A program made the position numbers and the translations under genes. 5,191 nucleotides of DNA from NCBI GenBank assembly GCA_051275765.1, contig JBNMOV010000364.1:1-5191 (forward strand). Direction: 5' to 3'. Below the pieces are notes generated by a model, which saw only the letters and a list, made by a program, of their open reading frames with translations, did no database searches and was not told the origin of the DNA. Of the stretch, positions 1 to 5,191 are shown piece by piece. This DNA comes from JAHDCE01 sp051275765 (GTDB taxonomy: Bacteria; Bacteroidota; Bacteroidia; Chitinophagales; Saprospiraceae). The first letter of the stretch is position 1, and the number at the start of each line of letters is the position of its first letter.

Positions 1-134
1 ACATTAAAATTGAACATTCTAAGCCCACTTTACCAATCCTCTAACAAATCATAAGTTCACGGTAACACTATCATTTCCGTTTTCCCCGTTTAAAACATAA
101 GGTCAAATCACAAAATCACAATATTCAAACATAA
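1..134. other. Upstream non-coding region, no gene recognised
   Basis: This AT-rich stretch precedes the plug-family gene. Forward frame 1 is open from base 1 to a TAA at 52-54 (17 codons) and frame 3 to a TAA at 42-44. Either could be the tail of an upstream gene, but neither is long enough to judge. The reverse strand has stops in all frames. I see no TAnnTTTG promoter box on the forward strand, so the promoter of the plug gene is not identified; it may be weak, or the gene may be read from further upstream. Confidence 0.5.
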
Positions 135-1415
135 ATGAGGACTGCTTTAATACTAATAATAGGAATGATGGCTGCGACCATCACTTTCGCACAGGATAAG
201 GATGATAAATCTGCTATCGTCTATGAAGATAAAATCTACAAGGATTATATAGGGGCTGTAAAATTCAATGTGGCTGGTGCAGCATTGAGTCTGCCCATGA
301 TTGATCTGAACAGTGGACAGTTATACCTCACTTTCGACGATCTGGATGCTGATGTTAAATACTTTTATTACACCATCATTCATTGTGATAAGGACTGGAA
401 AGCTTCTACTGATCTCAGTGAAATGGATTATATAGATGGTTTTACAGAAGAAGAAATAGACGATTACGATTTTTCCACTAATACACTTCAGCCCTATACG
501 AATTTCGAGTTATATCTACCTAATCAAGACATGAGCTGGAAATTATCTGGAAACTACGTACTCAAAATATATACAGATGATGGTCCAGATGATGTGGTAC
601 TCACTCGCAGATTTATCGTCGTGGATTCCAAAGTAAATATAATTCCTCGAGTAACCAGAGCTGTGGAAGCAGGAAAAATGAGGACGCATCAAGAAATTGA
701 TTTCGTCGTCGATCATGAAGGATTTCCTATCTCCAATCCAAAGCAGGAAATATCCGTAACGATACTGCAGAATGGAATGTGGGAAAATATGAAAACCAAT
801 ATCCAACCATTATTCGTCAAGACTGAACGATTAGAATATGATTACCAAGGAAAAATCATATTTCCAGGCTTAAGAGAATACAGGAATTTGGATATGAGGA
901 GTTTTCAATATCGGACAGACAAAGTACGGGAGATTTATCAAAACGACGATGGTACGGATCTGGATTTAGTTGGCGAACGTATTCGTACGGATTTACCTTA
1001 TCTTTTTGAAATAGATATGAATGGGAATTATATCATACAGAATATCCATGAAGATAATAGTAATATAGAGGCGGATTACGCACTCGTTAATTTCTACTTA
1101 TCTAAAAAATTTCCTTTTGAAAAAGGTTCTATATATATATATGGAAAAATAACGGACTGGAGATTGCAGGATAAATTCAAGATGGAGTTCAACGAAAAGA
1201 TAAAAGCCTACCAAACATCTGCATATCTGAAACAGGGATTCTATAATTATCTATTTGCATATGTGCCAGATGGTACGACAGAAATCGACTTTGAAGAACT
1301 AGAAGGAAATACGCATGAAGCCGAAAACGATTATACCATCATTGTATATTATCGTCCCTTTGGAGGAAGATATGACCAAGTCATCGCTGCCAATACGTTC
1401 AATTCGATACGATAA
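135..1415 (+). CDS. Type IX secretion system plug-family protein (DUF5103)
   Basis: A complete 426-residue protein from ATG (135) to TAA (1413-1415). Residues 1-20 form a signal peptide (basic Arg2, hydrophobic core, ending TFAQ), so it is exported to the periplasm or outer membrane. The mature part is beta-rich and acidic. It has the family's features: an early strand-turn segment with YYTIIHCDKDW (78-88), an SGNYVLKIY strand (138-146), an E-set/CBM48-like region with YGKITDW (336-342) and KQGFYNY (366-372), and a closing VYYRPFGGRYD (404-414). The length fits the family. Known for the family: plug proteins associate with the SprA translocon of the T9SS and are thought to seal its channel when no PorV-cargo complex is docked. 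It has no T9SS C-terminal sorting domain, as expected for machinery. The only cysteine I see is Cys84. It stands alone on this strand and is convergent with the sigma-factor gene. Family assignment is by recognition, not by search. Confidence 0.85.
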   Translation: MRTALILIIGMMAATITFAQDKDDKSAIVYEDKIYKDYIGAVKFNVAGAALSLPMIDLNSGQLYLTFDDLDADVKYFYYTIIHCDKDWKASTDLSEMDYIDGFTEEEIDDYDFSTNTLQPYTNFELYLPNQDMSWKLSGNYVLKIYTDDGPDDVVLTRRFIVVDSKVNIIPRVTRAVEAGKMRTHQEIDFVVDHEGFPISNPKQEISVTILQNGMWENMKTNIQPLFVKTERLEYDYQGKIIFPGLREYRNLDMRSFQYRTDKVREIYQNDDGTDLDLVGERIRTDLPYLFEIDMNGNYIIQNIHEDNSNIEADYALVNFYLSKKFPFEKGSIYIYGKITDWRLQDKFKMEFNEKIKAYQTSAYLKQGFYNYLFAYVPDGTTEIDFEELEGNTHEAENDYTIIVYYRPFGGRYDQVIAANTFNSIR

Positions 1416-1435
1416 TAAGAACTAGAAATACAAAC

Positions 1436-1475
1436 AAGAAAGACCACAGATTGAATAAAATCTATGGTCTTTCTT
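1436..1475. terminator. Bidirectional intrinsic terminator between convergent genes
   Basis: Arms 1436-1452 and 1459-1475 pair over 17 positions with a single C-A mismatch and a 6-base loop. The outer part of each arm is A-rich on the left and T-rich on the right, so both strands give a hairpin whose 3' arm ends in TTTCTT. It lies 20 bases after the plug stop codon and 35 bases beyond the sigma-factor stop codon, so it can end both transcripts. Confidence 0.85.
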
Positions 1476-1510
1476 ATTAAAATTATGATATGAGCTATAT
1501 AAACAAGTGC

Positions 1511-2035
1511 TTAGTTTATCCTAGCCATTCCATGGTATCTCTTATCAATTAAATTCTTGAGCTCTTTTCTAGCAAAGAAAATCCTACTTTTCACTGTTCC
1601 TAAAGGAAGATTCATTTCTTCTGCTATTTCTTGGTATTTGAAACCTTCATAGTGCATCACGAATGGAATCCTCAATCCGTCGTCAAGGTGTTCTACCATG
1701 CCCCAAAGCTCATTCATCATGATATTGGACTCTCCACTATTCCTTATCGTCTGTTTTCCTGAATTGATATAATAATTATTATCCGTCGAATCCATGATGG
1801 TATTCGCCTTCATCTTCTTTCTATAATTATTAATGAAGATGTTTTTCATTATAGTAAAAAGCCATGCTTTTAAATTAGTCCCAGGACTAAATTTACTCTG
1901 ATTAGTAATCGCACGAAATGCAGTTTCTTGATACAAATCTTTTGCGTCTTCCACATTCTTTGTCAAATTGTAAGCAAAGGAATGCAGCAGGGTGGACATT
2001 TGGTGAATTTGATAATTGAACTCGGTACTAGACAT
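1511..2035 (-). CDS. ECF-type RNA polymerase sigma factor
   Basis: A complete 174-residue protein with ATG at 2033-2035 and TAA at 1511-1513. Sigma region 2 covers roughly residues 8-75: DAKDLYQETAFRA (30-42) matches region 2.2, and LKAWLFTIMKNIFINNYRKK (55-74) covers regions 2.3-2.4, which melt and read the -10 element. A variable linker (about 76-105) leads to sigma region 4 (about 107-165), whose helix-turn-helix EIAEEMNLPLGTVKSRI (136-152) reads the -35 element. Regions 1 and 3 are absent, as is typical for ECF factors. I see no adjacent anti-sigma gene: downstream is the convergent plug gene, and upstream is about 490 bases of non-coding DNA before the MerR regulator on the same strand. 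Related Bacteroidota sigma factors are often found with a MerR regulator and carotenoid genes, but the target promoters here are unknown. The promoter area carries repeated TTAAACAAA motifs that suggest control by a DNA-binding protein. Confidence 0.93.
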   Translation of the reverse strand: MSSTEFNYQIHQMSTLLHSFAYNLTKNVEDAKDLYQETAFRAITNQSKFSPGTNLKAWLFTIMKNIFINNYRKKMKANTIMDSTDNNYYINSGKQTIRNSGESNIMMNELWGMVEHLDDGLRIPFVMHYEGFKYQEIAEEMNLPLGTVKSRIFFARKELKNLIDKRYHGMARIN

Positions 2036-2046
2036 AACTTACTTGT

Positions 2047-2112
2047 TTTGTTTAAGCAAATATACTATTTATTAAACAAAGTATTTTTTTGGTTAAACAA
2101 AACTTTGTTAAA
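2047..2112 (-). promoter_or_regulatory. Sigma-factor promoter region with TTAAACAAA repeat cluster
   Basis: On the minus strand TATATTTG (2057-2064) matches the Bacteroidota -7 box TAnnTTTG and lies 21 bases before the ATG. The usual upstream TTTG at about 19-21 bases is absent; the nearest TTTG (2077-2080) is only 12 bases away. Three exact copies of a 9-mer surround the box: TTTGTTTAA at 2047-2055, and its reverse complement TTAAACAAA at 2072-2080 and 2093-2101. A near copy is at 2104-2112. The first two form an inverted repeat centred on the -7 box, and the second and third are 21 bases apart, about two helical turns. This arrangement suits an operator, but no binding protein is known from the sequence. 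Confidence 0.45.
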
Positions 2113-2220
2113 TTTATGCTATTAGCTCTCTTTTTAAGTACACAATGTCAATGTAACTAATTGATTGTTAGTATATTGATAGCACAATAATTAAAAGGTA
2201 TGAATTCATAAATTAATTTT

Positions 2221-2242
2221 ACTTTCAATAAAAATTGAAAGT
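2221..2242. repeat. Perfect palindrome, 9-bp arms with AAAA loop
   Basis: ACTTTCAAT (2221-2229) and ATTGAAAGT (2234-2242) are exact reverse complements around a 4-base loop. The stem is mostly A-T and no clear T-tract follows on either strand, so a terminator role is not supported. It could be a protein-binding site or chance in AT-rich DNA. Confidence 0.5.
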
Positions 2243-2369
2243 TTGTAGTTTATTTAAGCTTTTAAATAGGAATTGCTACACTCATTAGAGAGATGCTAGC
2301 TGTGCTAGAAAATTAAAGATACACCCATAGTATTCTTTGGATATATATCAAACTATACTTAATGATGGG

Positions 2370-2398
2370 AAAAATATTAAAATTCAGAGTGCTGAATT
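2370..2398 (-). terminator. Candidate weak terminator downstream of the MerR gene
   Basis: Read on the minus strand, AATTCAG and CTGAATT (2381-2387 and 2392-2398 on the plus strand) form a 7-bp stem with a 4-base loop, followed by a T-rich run (TTAATATTTTT). It lies about 130 bases past the MerR stop codon, beyond the octamer array. The stem has only two G-C pairs, so it may be inefficient, and read-through towards the sigma factor is possible. Confidence 0.35.
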
Positions 2399-2440
2399 CA
2401 AGCAGTATCTAAGACAAAAGAAATGTATCTTGAGATATTA

Positions 2441-2526
2441 GCCAACAAGCCAACAAGCCAACAAGCCAACAAGCCAACAAGCCAACAAGCCAACAAGCCA
2501 ACAAGCCAACAAGCCAACAAGCCAAC
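2441..2526. repeat. Octanucleotide tandem array (GCCAACAA, 10.75 copies)
   Basis: Ten perfect head-to-tail copies of GCCAACAA (2441-2520) are followed by a 6-base partial copy (2521-2526), 86 bases with no mismatch. It is more GC-rich than its surroundings. The last base of the partial copy is the third base of the MerR stop codon (TAG on the minus strand), so the array abuts and overlaps that gene's end. The unit has no stop codon in any of the six frames (plus-strand cycle A-N-K-P-T-S-Q-Q, minus-strand cycle L-L-A-C-W-L-V-G). A perfect array of this unit length is expected to vary in copy number by slippage. No reading frame with a recognisable start uses it here. Confidence 0.97.
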
Positions 2527-3404
2527 TATATTTTAGAAATAAAGTCTAAAGTGTCATTTAAACCAGTAAGGATAGTGTAATTTTTCTTATTCTTAATAGA
2601 GAGTGGTGCAAACTGCATACCAGAGAATAACCAATTTATACTAGGGAAGCTTTCGCTGAGATGATCAATGTATTCTTGAATTGATTGCTTCTTAAAAGAT
2701 TTTGATATAATAGTGAAAATATAATCTGGACATTGGATTCCTATAGCAATATCTAAATCACTGACTCCCACGTTCTGACCTAGATAAACCACTCTGAAGC
2801 CTCTCGATTTAAGAAGGTATTGCATAAAAAGAACACTGAGTTCCTGCATTTCTCCTTCAGGAATATAAATCATGAACTTCTTGGCGTTCCCGATCACCAT
2901 AGGCAACTTATCTATGGCTACGATTACTTTTTGCCTAATAAGGTAACTAGTAAAACTCTCCTGTATCGGACGAACAGAACCAGTCAGCCATAATAGACTC
3001 AATTTTTCAAGGAAAGGATGTATGACAGTAAGCATCGTTTGCTCAAATCCAATTTCATCAATATTGGCAGAAATGATCTTATCAAATTTATACTCATCCA
3101 TTTCTATCATAGCGATAGTGAGCGTATCAAGTTGCGTTTCTTTCTCAAAATTAGCCTCAGCCAATTCCTTAACTTTGCTAGATATAGTAGCATCATCCAT
3201 AGATGCGATCTTAGAGATGCGCATACCATTTTTTTTGAGCAAAGCTACATTGAGTAACAAGCGTAAATCATCATCCATATAGTAACGGATATTGGTATCT
3301 GTACGTTTAGGTTGTAAAAGTCCGTACCTTTGTTCCCATATACGTATAGTATGGGCTTTAATACCCGAAAGTTTTTCCAAGTCCTTTATGGAATAAATAG
3401 CCAA
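2526..3404 (-). CDS. MerR-family regulator with degenerate B12-binding domain (CarH/LitR-like)
   Basis: A 292-residue transcription regulator ending at TAG (2526-2528). The start is TTG at 3402-3404: the frame is closed by TAA at 3441-3443 and has no ATG or GTG between, while the protein from this TTG begins MAIYSIKDLEKLSGI, as relatives do. Residues 3-70 are the winged-helix MerR domain, with IKAHTIRIWEQRYGLLQPKR (15-34) as its DNA-reading part. Residues about 85-165 are the four-helix B12-binding cap, and 175-292 a Rossmann-like cobalamin-binding fold (FMIYIPEGE, VVYLGQNV). In CarH-type proteins the cap carries Wx9EH and the fold carries E/D-x-H-x-x-G. Here these read W139-x9-E149-S150 and E185-M-Q187-E-L-S190, so both histidines and the glycine are replaced, and the later GG is SG (261-262). 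Cobalamin binding, and therefore light sensing, is doubtful; it may act as a B12-independent repressor. It is divergent from the secreted-protein gene and lies upstream of the sigma factor on the same strand. Confidence 0.9.
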   Translation of the reverse strand: MAIYSIKDLEKLSGIKAHTIRIWEQRYGLLQPKRTDTNIRYYMDDDLRLLLNVALLKKNGMRISKIASMDDATISSKVKELAEANFEKETQLDTLTIAMIEMDEYKFDKIISANIDEIGFEQTMLTVIHPFLEKLSLLWLTGSVRPIQESFTSYLIRQKVIVAIDKLPMVIGNAKKFMIYIPEGEMQELSVLFMQYLLKSRGFRVVYLGQNVGVSDLDIAIGIQCPDYIFTIISKSFKKQSIQEYIDHLSESFPSINWLFSGMQFAPLSIKNKKNYTILTGLNDTLDFISKI

Positions 3405-3450
3405 TGATCCAGTTTTGGTGATTATAATATAACTACCTGATTATAAGTAG

Positions 3451-3497
3451 TTCTTAACGTTTTTATAACGATAGTAATTTCTTAACGTAATATTACT
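3451..3497. promoter_or_regulatory. Candidate operator: TTCTTAACGT direct repeat upstream of MerR gene
   Basis: TTCTTAACGT occurs exactly at 3451-3460 and 3479-3488, 28 bases apart, with a weaker related TTATAACG between them (3463-3470). AGTAAT (3473-3478) and ATTACT (3492-3497) form an inverted repeat around the second copy. The group lies 47-93 bases upstream of the MerR start codon, where an autoregulatory site would be expected. That the MerR protein itself binds here is inference. Confidence 0.4.
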
Positions 3498-3500
3498 AAA

Positions 3501-3561
3501 AATGTTTAATAAATGACATTCTCATTCATATATTCAAAAATGAAAGATGTATTAAAACATT
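3501..3561. repeat. Imperfect long inverted repeat
   Basis: AATGTTTAAT (3501-3510) pairs with ATTAAAACATT (3551-3561) with one bulged A, and inside it TTCAT (3525-3529) pairs with ATGAA (3540-3544). The stem is almost entirely A-T. It lies in the middle of the divergent intergenic region and could be structure or chance. Confidence 0.3.
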
Positions 3562-3598
3562 TTGAAGCATAACATAAATGATTTTTCAATGGATTAAT

Positions 3599-3606
3599 TA
3601 TCTTTG
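3599..3606 (+). promoter_or_regulatory. Candidate Bacteroidota -7 box for the secreted-protein gene
   Basis: TATCTTTG matches TAnnTTTG exactly and faces right. No TTTG lies at the usual distance upstream (the nearest, 3561-3564, is 34 bases away), so the match is partial. It would give a leader of about 160 bases. Confidence 0.35.
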
Positions 3607-3771
3607 GTACTTATACTACTGTATATGTCCTTAATATTTAACAACAAAATCAGAAATAAAGTATTTGAATGAGCTATTTCTTAGGATGCATAACTATGAA
3701 AATCTTATAGATTAGCTCCTATGATTTTATTTTCTTATTCAAATAAATAATTATTAAAATAGTTATTCGAT

Positions 3772-5191
3772 ATGAAGAATTTTCTACTATTTATTATCAT
3801 GGTTTGTTCTGTGACAATGCTCACTGCCCAAACTCAAACTTCGGCAACATATACGGCTGCAGATATTCCTACAGCGGCAGGGGCCTTTGACATGACTTGT
3901 AATGGTCCTGTCTTTCCCTTAGATATTAATATACCTGCTGGGGATTTTGTCTTCTCCGTTGATGTAGCATATGATATTACAGCACAAGGAGGTGCATGGA
4001 TGTCAGAACAACGCTCTCAGATTTTTTGCCAAGATACTGGTAATGATGAAGGCGGAGACTTTAATGGAACAGGCGGTAATTCTGCTGGAACAGAATCCTA
4101 TTCTCGCACAGGATTAATTTTCGCCAACGGCGTTGATGCTGATGGTGTACTTACATTCGAACTTAGGGCATGGAGAACATGGCCTGGTGGTTCTGCTTGT
4201 GATATGCAATATCAATTTATTCCTACAGGGACATGGACAGTCGTTGTAAATCACGGTCCTCCACCTACTTGCTTACCTACTTCAGATTTGGCAGTTGCTA
4301 ATGCAACTGGATCTACTTTGGATGTATCTTGGACAGAAAATGGTACAGCTACCACTTGGGATATAGAAGTAGTACCAGCAGGCACTGCTCCTACTGGCAC
4401 AGCTACTTACGAGGACGTACCTACTAATCCATTTACTATCTCATCACTTGTAGTGGGAGGTTCTTATGATATATATGTAAGAGCAGATTGTGATTCGGAT
4501 AATACGAATGCTTCTGTATGGGAGGGTCCTGTATTCTTTTTCAATGATTATTGTACTCCTGGTCCTGTTAGTGTGGATAATAATGGTATGACTAATGTTG
4601 CGATGGGTACCATTAATAATGCGACTGGTGCAGGTGATGGTGCAGGTTCATTTTATTCGGATTATACCAGTTTAGTAACAGACGCTCCACAAGGTTTACC
4701 TTTAGCTATTGATATTACATACGAAACAGGTTTTACGTATGACACTTGGGCATGGGTAGATTGGAATAATGATTTGGATTTTGGTGATGCTGATGAAGCT
4801 AATTATCTTGGAAATTCGGCTAATACTAATCCTACGACATTAAGTGGTTCAATAACTGTTCCATTAACAGCTTCCTTAGGAAACCATAGAATAAGAATCG
4901 GTGGTGCTGATTTTGGACTAGGAACGACACCTCCTTCAGATCCTTGTTTTACAGGAAATTTTTCAGAATATGAAGATTACACCTTAAACGTAATTGCTCC
5001 ACCTAACTGTTTGCCAGTTACAACTGTAGTACTTTCAGGTCTTACAGCTACTTCTGTAGATGTAGCTTGGACAGCAGGTGGTCCAGAAACTGTTTGGGAT
5101 ATAGAAGTAGTAGAAGCAGGAAATGCTCCTACAGGTACACCTACTTATGATGATATAGCAAATCCGTTTACAGTTTCAGGTTTAAATTCTA
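3772..5191 (+). CDS. Large secreted FN3/GEVED-domain protein, 5' part (cut by window end)
   Basis: The frame is open from ATG (3772) to the window edge, 473 codons with no stop. Residues 1-20 are a signal peptide (Lys2, hydrophobic core, ending LTAQ). Residues about 23-165 form an N-terminal beta-rich domain with Cys43, Cys86 and Cys143 that I do not recognise securely; WMSEQRSQIF is loosely like P-domain-type sandwiches. A fibronectin type III domain (about 167-260, LDVSWTENG, WDIEVV, YDIYVRADC) follows. Next is a GEVED domain (about 261-408), with WVDWNNDLDFGDADE (328-342) and SEYEDY (398-403) in place of the usual GEVEDY. A second FN3 starts at Cys413 and is cut off. The composition is rich in Thr, Gly, Ala and Asp. 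Known for this architecture: such proteins in Bacteroidota are usually T9SS cargo, surface adhesins or enzymes with a C-terminal sorting domain; that part is outside the window, so this is inference. A catalytic domain downstream cannot be excluded. Confidence 0.85.
   Translation, partial: MKNFLLFIIMVCSVTMLTAQTQTSATYTAADIPTAAGAFDMTCNGPVFPLDINIPAGDFVFSVDVAYDITAQGGAWMSEQRSQIFCQDTGNDEGGDFNGTGGNSAGTESYSRTGLIFANGVDADGVLTFELRAWRTWPGGSACDMQYQFIPTGTWTVVVNHGPPPTCLPTSDLAVANATGSTLDVSWTENGTATTWDIEVVPAGTAPTGTATYEDVPTNPFTISSLVVGGSYDIYVRADCDSDNTNASVWEGPVFFFNDYCTPGPVSVDNNGMTNVAMGTINNATGAGDGAGSFYSDYTSLVTDAPQGLPLAIDITYETGFTYDTWAWVDWNNDLDFGDADEANYLGNSANTNPTTLSGSITVPLTASLGNHRIRIGGADFGLGTTPPSDPCFTGNFSEYEDYTLNVIAPPNCLPVTTVVLSGLTATSVDVAWTAGGPETVWDIEVVEAGNAPTGTPTYDDIANPFTVSGLNS
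4270..5191 (+). repeat. FN3-GEVED coding repeat, 738-bp period
   Basis: The FN3 domain starting at Cys167 (4270) is followed 246 codons later by a second FN3 starting at Cys413 (5008). The register is exact for Cys167/Cys413 and Trp196/Trp442. The 18-base stretch coding WDIEVV is identical at 4357-4374 and 5095-5112, and the next residues (AGTAPTGT against AGNAPTGT) are nearly the same. This suggests a duplicated FN3 or FN3-GEVED module that may continue beyond the window. Confidence 0.75.

Larger units (their letters stand above)
2126..2440. other. Gene-free AT-rich intergenic region
   Basis: No reading frame of credible length or composition is present on either strand; ATG codons such as that at 2200 are followed within a few codons by stops. 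What can be seen is a perfect 9-bp-arm palindrome at 2221-2242, a short CTAGC/GCTAG hairpin at 2296-2308, and a hairpin at 2381-2398 that may end the MerR transcript. I see no tRNA, riboswitch or insertion-sequence ends. Confidence 0.6.
3405..3771. other. Divergent intergenic region between regulator and secreted-protein gene
   Basis: These 367 AT-rich bases separate two divergent starts and hold no credible gene. Visible elements are the TTCTTAACGT direct repeat next to the regulator (3451-3488), an imperfect inverted repeat at 3501-3561, and a TATCTTTG box (3599-3606) facing the secreted-protein gene. The rest, 3607-3771, would be a leader of about 165 bases if that box is used; I see no recognisable riboswitch or small RNA in it. 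Confidence 0.6.

Noticed and set aside
1..54. Possible C-terminal tail of an upstream gene in forward frame 1 or 3
   Set aside because: Only 17 or 13 codons are available, with no recognisable motif and no way to choose between frames.
543..806. Reverse-strand open frame of 87 codons inside the plug gene
   Set aside because: It lies wholly within a well-supported gene on the other strand, and its translation has no recognisable domain.
1928..2125. Forward-strand open frame of 65 codons across the sigma-factor start
   Set aside because: It overlaps the sigma factor's conserved N-terminus and its promoter repeats, and the translation looks like antisense noise.
2296..2308. CTAGC/GCTAG hairpin as a terminator
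   Set aside because: A 5-bp stem without a T-tract is too weak to support the call.
2441..2526. Repeat array as a possible CRISPR
   Set aside because: The units are 8 bases long, contiguous and without spacers; it is a simple tandem repeat.
3018..3282. Two overlapping forward-strand open frames inside the MerR gene
   Set aside because: Both are antisense to conserved MerR sequence and have no domain or plausible promoter.
3421..3426. TATAAT on the minus strand as a -10 box for the MerR gene
   Set aside because: No -35 partner is visible, Bacteroidota primary promoters use TAnnTTTG, and such hexamers are common in DNA this AT-rich.
3796..3810. Cys12 in the signal peptide as a lipoprotein lipobox
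   Set aside because: The residues before it are I-M-V, and Val at -1 is not accepted; the hydrophobic core continues past the cysteine to an ordinary Ala-Gln cleavage region.

Overview
The window looks like chromosome from a low-GC member of the Bacteroidota, probably a gliding or T9SS-bearing lineage of the Saprospiraceae/Chitinophagales/Flavobacteriia type; the exact taxon cannot be read from it. Support comes from a type IX secretion system (T9SS) plug-family protein, signal peptides ending in Ala-Gln, a Bacteroidota-style ECF sigma factor paired with a MerR/B12-fold regulator, TAnnTTTG promoter-like boxes, and the start of a large FN3/GEVED secreted protein.

Layout from left to right: (1) 1-134, an upstream region with no gene I can support. 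(2) 135-1415 (+), a complete T9SS plug-family protein. (3) 1436-1475, a 17-bp-stem hairpin that looks like a bidirectional terminator between two convergent genes. (4) 1511-2035 (-), an ECF sigma factor. Its promoter region (about 2047-2112) holds three exact copies of TTAAACAAA around a TATATTTG box. (5) 2126-2440, AT-rich and gene-free, with three small hairpins. (6) 2441-2526, a perfect 8-bp tandem array (10 full copies plus 6 bp) that runs into the stop codon of the next gene. (7) 2526-3404 (-), a MerR-family regulator with a CarH/LitR-like C-terminal B12-binding fold. It starts at TTG and lacks the histidines expected for cobalamin binding. (8) 3405-3771, a divergent intergenic region with a repeated TTCTTAACGT motif near the regulator and a TATCTTTG box facing right. 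(9) 3772 to the window end (+), the first 473 codons of a secreted multidomain protein: signal peptide, N-terminal beta domain, FN3, GEVED, then a second FN3 cut by the window edge.

How the parts may fit: the plug protein belongs to the T9SS outer-membrane translocon, and the right-hand gene has the build of a T9SS cargo, although its C-terminal sorting domain would lie outside the window. The sigma factor and MerR regulator form a pair that, from general knowledge, often sits beside carotenoid genes in Bacteroidota. No carotenoid gene is present here, so their targets are unknown. I found no clearly new multi-gene system. The most notable signals are the eroded B12 site, the octamer array at the regulator's stop codon, and the repeat clusters in front of both regulators.
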